64,000 bases of DNA, taken from positions 14,836,001-14,900,000 of the forward strand of contig NC_085114.1 of the NCBI RefSeq assembly GCF_030269925.1. Reading direction: 5' to 3'. This document shows, one piece after another, positions 57,126 to 64,000 of this stretch (its first letter is position 1; every line of letters begins with the position of its first letter). A program made the translations under genes and the position numbers. Under the pieces are notes generated by a model. That model was not told the origin of the DNA. It ran no database searches and saw only the letters and a program-made list of their open reading frames with translations. Source of the stretch: Bombyx mori. Taxonomy: Eukaryota > Arthropoda > Insecta > Lepidoptera > Bombycidae.

Positions 57126-60100
57126 CATCCCCGCCACTAAACAATAATAATGTTCCTTCTCTTCACATCAAGTGTTGCGGTTTTATTAAGTGATTCGGTG
57201 AGTGCCTTTTGAAGTTGTGGAAAAGACTCGAAATATTGTTCAAGAACCGCTCACAGCATCAGTGTATGTACACTTATATACTTTAATCACTGCAGTCTCC
57301 TGATCTCGCTAGACTCTGCATGAAATGAACTACAGTTGACTTAGAATGATGTGTGACCGTGAATAAGTTTATTTATTTCTTATGTAAATATGATTTAGTT
57401 ATAATGTTTGCATGGACCCTTAATAGGTGACTTAATTTTGGAGTTGATAATTATTAAAGGAGCTGTGCAGTATTTTGTTTAATTTTAATCTTTTTCAATA
57501 ACTTTGATTGTTTTTCAGACGCTTTTTATAATTAAATATAGTATATTATGTTAACTAAAGAAAATGCTATTAACAAATTTTGTAATAAAGAATCTTTAAG
57601 CTCTGAAAAACTCATTTGTTGTTAGTCTTTTTTTGTTAGTCAAATTATTATAGATCTGTTTTGAACAGGTTATTTTGTTGAGCTCTGTGAGGAATGAAAA
57701 TTAAAGTGGCTGGAAATGATCGTGTTCAACAAAAGACGCTCGTTTCGAGGCTTGGAACTTCGAATTTACTTTGTACATAGCATTGTAATTTATGTAAGAT
57801 GTTAATGTATGCATGTGTAAAAATGTACATTGTGATCAAACTGTATACATTTTAAGTGGTGGTAATTAATATGTTGCCAAACCAAAAAATAATCAATTCA
57901 ATTTCATTTATTGTACTTTTTTGTGACAAATTTAATATACACAGAAAAAATGTGACTAGCATTTGAAATGAAATATAATTGTGAACTCATGAAGTGGGTG
58001 AGACGCGAAACTTGAGTGTGGACATGAACTTGATACGATACAATCTGTGACTACTATTGGCATTGTTAATGTCTGCAAACAACATTTACCTTTCTCGATT
58101 GCAGCCTATATACAGTCTTGCATTCTGTGGCAATTACGACAAAGCAATAGTTCTTGTAATTTGATTAGGATTGCTGTAATTCTGATTATATATAAATTGA
58201 CTATAAAAAAAAGATCATTATCTGTCAAATGCAGTACACATATTAAAGTCTCCATAGGGACAAATCTATAATTTTTTTTTACTGTTCCATAATGTTCAAG
58301 TTTCGTATCCACTACCGCTACCCAGTGTGTAACTTAGTGTACAAAAGTAACAATGTATGCTTAGAAGTTTTTTCTTTTATAAATGGTTGAGTTGACGGAG
58401 ATGGGAAAGAGATGCAGGGGGAACCAAAGTATTATTTGTGTACTAGTTGTTTCATTGTTTACTGTTAGTATAATTCAAAATATAGTACATTCCAGAATTT
58501 TATTGAACTGCTGTTATAGTGCAATACCGTAGTAGATTTTAACATTGTACATAACCTTTCAACTCTTGACGTCCAATGGAAAACGTAGTGATGTAATGAA
58601 ACACCTACCAAGAATAATCTTGTGTAACTAACCTAAATACAAATATATTACCGTTTTGAATAAGTAGTTTATCAATAAAACCAGATGAGACTTTTCTCTT
58701 GGACAAAATAATAGATTTCAAATACTTGATGTAAAAATTTCTGAAACTTTTAAAGATTACTTTCTCAAATCTGTAGTATCTCAATGTTGCCTGTATAATT
58801 AAACCGAATGAACCATCAAAATTTCCGTAAATATAAAAATTTAAGATCTGATTCACTTTTCAGTAGTGCGTGTAAGTGTTGTGTTTTATTATTAAAAAAG
58901 TGATAATCCACCGATTGTGTTGACCCCTGTCTCCTGATATTCCAAATAAAGTTGTATAAAATATGATAAGGCCCTCTGTTTTATTGAATTATTCTAACGT
59001 GAGATCACCAATAATATATTACTGATGAGGTTTTTTTTTTGATAACGCCACTTGTCATGTCTTTAAAGCGGTTAGTTGCCTTCAATAGTATTATTATTCG
59101 CCAATAGATGTCGGGAAGAGTTGATTATTGAAAACACGAATATAACCACATTTTCTGAAAATAAATCGTACCTAGATTGATTTATCGCCCCCGAAATCCC
59201 CTGTATATTAAATTTTATGAAGATTGAGCCGTTGAAGAAGTTGTTATATATATTAATATACAAGAATTGCTCGCTTATAGGTATAAGATAAAATTAAATA
59301 ATAATTATTATATATAATATATGGATAAAAATAGGAACAGCGATTTAGTACTAGAGATAAAATATTTATTTTTATTGGATGATTCTATTCTATTGTATGA
59401 TATTATTTTATATTCCTGTTAAAGGTACAAAAAAACCCATAAGACTAGAAAAGGTATACCCTAAACCCTGACCTATTTAATGAAATATTATCAGACAATG
59501 ACTTTTAACTTCATTCAAAAAACATCGCTTTAAAAAAAAGTGATTTCAAAATCATGACTTCATTTTTGGGAAAATAGTTTTCCTCCAAGTGAAGCTAAAC
59601 ACCAATCACAACGAATGATGCCATATTTCAGTATTTCTGTGTTATGCTACAATCTATGATCAGTTAAGTTGAACACCACTGCTCATCTACTCTGCAGGGC
59701 ACAGAATCTATATGAAATTGTCATTTATAAGATAGTATAAAACTAATTAAGATTTGGTATTTTAATGAAAATTTTGTCTTTCAAGAGTACTAGCATGCTT
59801 AAGTTTATTGTTTGAGTGACTTCCTGAGTTCACCTGGCTTTTCTGGAAAAACAGGATCACTGCTCCAGGCATGTTAGCAATTGCCAATATTCTGGCAAGA
59901 GGAAGGCAATGTTATCAAGTATGCACTGCTGTCCTTCATGTCATGTCCCATCATAATCACCCAACATCTTTCTTCAAACAAGGTTTGAAATAAGTTCTTA
60001 TTTAGTAGCTTTATGTGTGTCATTGTCAAGATCCATTAGTAATGGTAGCCACTTACCATCATATAGGACATAGCCCACCTTGAAATACAAAATACTCCAG

Positions 60101-60508
60101 CAGTTTTGAAAATCAATAAAAATTAATGACAAATAATAGTACAGATTTAAGGCATTTTCTCTTTTAAAAAAAAGGGACTCTCGAGTCAAATGCTTATTTA
60201 GCATGAATTATGAATGAAATAAAATGTGATCTATTTACTATTTTATTATCAGATAATGTACCACCAGATCAAATGAAATACAAATGATCTATTCTAACAG
60301 GCATATAATTAAAAACAAAACTTACACTTTTTACACAATGGTCTGAAGTGCACTGATAACGTTTGTGTAAAATTAAAACAAAAGTTGTCTAATCACTAAA
60401 CAATACTTTTAGGCCAGTTGTAAATTAAGAAAATGCAATTTTGTGTTTGGTTTGTTATCGTTTCAAAAATACAACTGGTCCAAAATTATGAAGTTTATAT
60501 TTTTTTTA
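57126..60508. other. 3' UTR of Dbf4/Chiffon and intergenic DNA up to ACP
   Basis: The UTR probably ends near 57610. Beyond it the sequence is AT-rich with only faint repeat traces (about 59820-59960 and 60040-60080) and no supported gene. The minus-strand AATAAA near 60242-60247 could serve ACP transcripts. Confidence 0.5.
57584..57589 (+). terminator. Probable poly(A) signal of the Dbf4/Chiffon gene
   Basis: AATAAA 459 bp after the stop codon, preceded by AT-rich 3' UTR and followed by a T-rich stretch around 57625. A second AATAAA occurs much further on at 58945-58950. Confidence 0.5.
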
Positions 60509-61406
<898 letters not shown>

Positions 61407-62379
61407 TTCTTCAAGCTCACGAAATGCTTTATTTTCTTTCAGCAATTCTCTCTCATCGAATCCGAAAGCCTGGGTTGCCAAAACCTTTAATACAACTGCA
61501 ATCGATAAACTGTGTCAGCTGTCACGTATAGGTACATAAAGAGCCAAAACATTTAGCTCAGACAGGTATTTATTTTTTTCAAAACAGAGTTAATTTAATT
61601 TATTGAAGTCGTCTTGGCCTAAGGTATAAGATGCCCGCGATGCATTCAAATGCCGCAGGTAGGTACCAGTTTTTCCAACGAAATATTTACTAAACAGTTA
61701 ATTATTTACGATTGACTTCTACGGTGAAGGAATAACATCGTGTAATAAGAATCAAACCCGCATTTATAATTTGCGTAATTACTGGTGGTAGGACGCCTTG
61801 TGAGTCCTCACGGGTTGATACCACCACCCTACCTCTTTCTGCCATTAAGCAGTAGGTGTCATGATCAATCGATTCCGACCGAAAAATGGATTTGTCCTAC
61901 TATCCCTACTATATAGGATGTCCCTACTATATAGGTATATGTAAAGGCGTTAGAACCAGCTAGGTACATATATTAATCAATTCATTCAACTCATTTCAAA
62001 CAATGAAAGACATAAATGGATCCACATTACTTGGTGTTTGATGCTCAAAAACCTAAAAGAAATTTCGAACTTATTATGAAGACTGCTACTAAATTTTACA
62101 TTTTCTTAAATTTTATCGACAATTTCATAAAATAATGTAATGATGTCATTTTTGATTACTGTTGATGGCTAGTTAATGTATTGACAAAATGAACGTGTAG
62201 ATTCCATAGACCTATATAGTAGTAGATTCTAACTTAATTCATAGATAAGTCATTGAATATATAAGTCATAGATCTAAGTAAATACTCTGTGCCAAAAGTG
62301 ACGTTTTTTAATTTATTGTTTTGTGTGAACGTATGTTGATATGAAGTTATTGTTTTCAAATTAAATAATAAAAGACAAG
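61407..62379. promoter_or_regulatory. Divergent ACP / HID1 upstream region
   Basis: 973 bp between the two start codons, transcribed outward in both directions, so it must contain both 5' UTRs and promoters. I see no clear TATA box. It contains a 3'-truncated Bm1 SINE at 61605-61853 and otherwise AT-rich unique-looking DNA. Confidence 0.6.
61605..61853 (+). mobile_element. Bm1 SINE, tRNA-like head without tail
   Basis: Begins with the tRNA-like head (AAGTCGTCTTGGCCTAAGGT, A-box region) and a damaged B-box region, and runs through the body to TCTGCCATTAAGCAGTA, where it stops. Loss of the 3' part is unlike the usual 5' truncation, so it was probably removed by a later deletion. Confidence 0.8.
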
Positions 62380-64000
62380 ATGGGTAATGCTGACACAAAA
62401 TTAAACTTTCGAAAGGCGGTTGTCCAGTTAACTTCAAAGTCGCAGGTAATTGAGCACCAATTCGAAGAAAAATAATGAAATAAAAATCAGTCTAGTTTCA
62501 TCGATTTATGTATTTTGCAGCCTATAGATGCGTTGGACGATAGCTTCTGGGATCAGTTCTGGTCAGAGAGCGTAACCAACGTACAAGATGTATTCGCATT
62601 GGTTCCCGGTGCGGAGATACGTGCCTTGCGCGAGGAATCTCCTAATAATTTAGCAACGCTGGTTTACAAGGCTGTGGAAAAACTCGTCAAGGTCGTGGAC
62701 AGCAGCTGTAGGACGCAGAGAGAACAGCTGATCGGTGAGAAATTTACTGAACACCTTTTTTGCCCAAAAAAGTATCACAATTGTTTCGTCCACTCTCAGG
62801 TCTACATCATCAAAATGCAGCTGAAAACAATATTTCTGTCTCAAGTTCTTTCTCAAAATAACAATTAAAAAATACTATAAAAATTTTGACCAAGACCATA
62901 CCATACAGATTAGTAATACAATAGTTTGTAAAGAAAAAATCACTTTTTCTTTCTTTCAGCATTGAACTGTGCACTTTCTTTCTTTCAGCATTGAACTGTG
63001 CACGTCTTCTTACCAGAGTATTACCATATATGTTCGAGGAACCCGAGTGGCACAGCTTCTTTTGGTCATCGCTCCCGGCTGCAGCTGAGAATGACTCTGT
63101 ACCATTAGCACAATCACTGATAAATGCCGTTTGTGTAAGGGAATGTTTGCTTTATTTTGCTAATTTTATAAGACCCTTGTAAGTATTTTCTGGTGTTAGT
63201 AGATATTTCAATCTCACATTCCCATTTATCTATATTTGGGTTTTAGTTAATAATAAACTACATAGCCCATTAAAACAGTAGAAAGATAAAAATAGTGGAT
63301 TAGTAGGAATACTACACTTAGGAAAATTTTGGTCATGTAAAGTAATCTGTACATGATCCTGGTACTTGGTACTTTAATTTGGTTGTGTGATGTTTAGTCA
63401 ATCTACTAGCCTACTTATTACATAAAGTCTAGTGAGTTTATTCAGCATATCAAATAGAGTACATTTATCCATGAGGGGATATGAGAAACAATAAGTTGTC
63501 GGAAAGATGTCTGTCTGAGCTTATGGTCAAGCATAATCCATAACTACTTTACTAAATTTTTAGTAAATGATTCATCATCATCTTGCAGGATCTACTCTTC
63601 TGCCCAGACTTCACAGTAACGAGCACTAAAAGGGCAGGTCCAGTAAGTAAATGAAATTGCCTTATTATAATTTTGTCCTGCTTGATTCTGCAATCCACCA
63701 ATTATATTCATCTAAGTTAAGTCACTGGTAGAGTCTCTACAGTGAACTAGAGTTAAAAGTTTGATTCAGTTCAAATAGATGCTGGTGCTTAAGTTGATGT
63801 TAGAAACTTCCTTCTTCTAGAAGGTAGTGTGCCAATTAGTTTGCATGGTTGTTAAATTGCGTTTTCATTGCCACAAAAATTCTTTTGTTGAACTTAGATA
63901 AACTTAAGTTTTCCATTTGATAAGACTTAACTAAAAATGGTTTTCCGTTTTAATTTTACACTTGTTTTCTGCAACTTTAGAGTTAAAATAGTATGTAAAT
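62380..64000 (+). CDS. HID1: HID1 (Hid-1 family, trans-Golgi/secretory granule protein), 5' part
   Basis: Peripheral membrane protein of the Golgi/trans-Golgi network needed for dense-core vesicle and neuropeptide sorting. Exons seen: 62380-62445, 62521-62734, 62989-63134, 63589-63642, giving the first 160 residues; the gene continues beyond the window. The N-terminus MGNADTKLNFRKAVVQL matches the vertebrate MGSTDSKLNFRKAV start, with Gly2 available for N-myristoylation as known for HID1. Further matches: DDSFWDQFW, VQDVFALVPGAEIRALREESPNNLATL, LNCARLLTRVLPY and DLLFCPDFTV. All junctions keep frame. No stop is reached. Confidence 0.95.
62946..63003 (+). repeat. 29-bp perfect tandem duplication at the HID1 exon 3 acceptor
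   Basis: 62946-62974 is repeated exactly at 62975-63003. The unit contains pyrimidine tract, CAG and the first exon bases GCATTGAACTGTGCAC. The second CAG (62986-62988) gives the conserved reading frame. Confidence 0.95.

Noticed and set aside
56414..57144. Ser-rich minus-strand frames of 220 and 97 codons
   Set aside because: Antisense of the acidic GAG/GAA-rich C-terminal exon of Dbf4, which yields artificial poly-Ser/Leu.
61605..61710. tRNA gene
   Set aside because: The A- and B-box-like segments belong to the tRNA-derived head of Bm1; no cloverleaf or anticodon arm is maintained.

Overview
This is nuclear DNA of a lepidopteran, almost certainly a silkworm (Bombyx mori or a very close relative). 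The main reason is repeated copies of the tRNA-derived Bm1 SINE. Supporting evidence is a Jockey-clade LINE of the BMC1/Amy type, Lep1-like Helitron ends, AT-rich introns with GT/AG borders, and insect-type genes. There are no prokaryotic features, no CRISPR arrays and no free-standing tRNA or rRNA genes that I can support.

Layout. Positions 1-24,400 hold no host gene that I can support. They are a graveyard of mobile elements: Bm1 and other SINEs, Jockey-, R1-, RTE- and CR1-type LINE pieces, Lep1-like Helitrons, fold-back MITEs, and two near-identical 1.1 kb DNA transposons that each carry the same Bm1. Positions 24,405-36,248 hold a complete ten-exon gene for the bifunctional 6-phosphofructo-2-kinase/fructose-2,6-bisphosphatase (481 aa by my splicing), with introns loaded with transposons. 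A recent Ty3/Gypsy retrotransposon with a 1728-aa gag-pol lies on the minus strand at 38,323-44,383, flanked by the 4-bp duplication TATG; unusually it has three LTRs. Positions 44,388-49,260 are again repeat debris. A Dbf4/Chiffon gene (seven exons, about 884 aa), the regulatory subunit of the Cdc7 replication kinase, spans 49,555-57,125. The mitochondrial acyl carrier protein gene (minus, 61,406-60,509) has two interchangeable 114-nt exons. Head to head with it starts HID1 (plus, from 62,380), a Golgi/dense-core-vesicle trafficking gene that runs off the right edge.

The host genes do not form a pathway: they are glycolytic control, S-phase entry, mitochondrial acyl carrier/complex I, and secretory trafficking. 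The most interesting signals are: the ACP exon pair separated by only 35 nt, which explains why they cannot be joined; the LTR-PBS-LTR-internal-LTR retroelement; a perfect 29-bp tandem duplication of a HID1 splice acceptor in which the first copy leads to a stop; several nested insertions whose order can be read from target-site duplications; and a repeat family that carries an E2F-like motif at its end, with one copy upstream of the Dbf4 gene. All exon structures were derived by hand from splice signals, reading phase and protein-family knowledge, without transcripts or searches.
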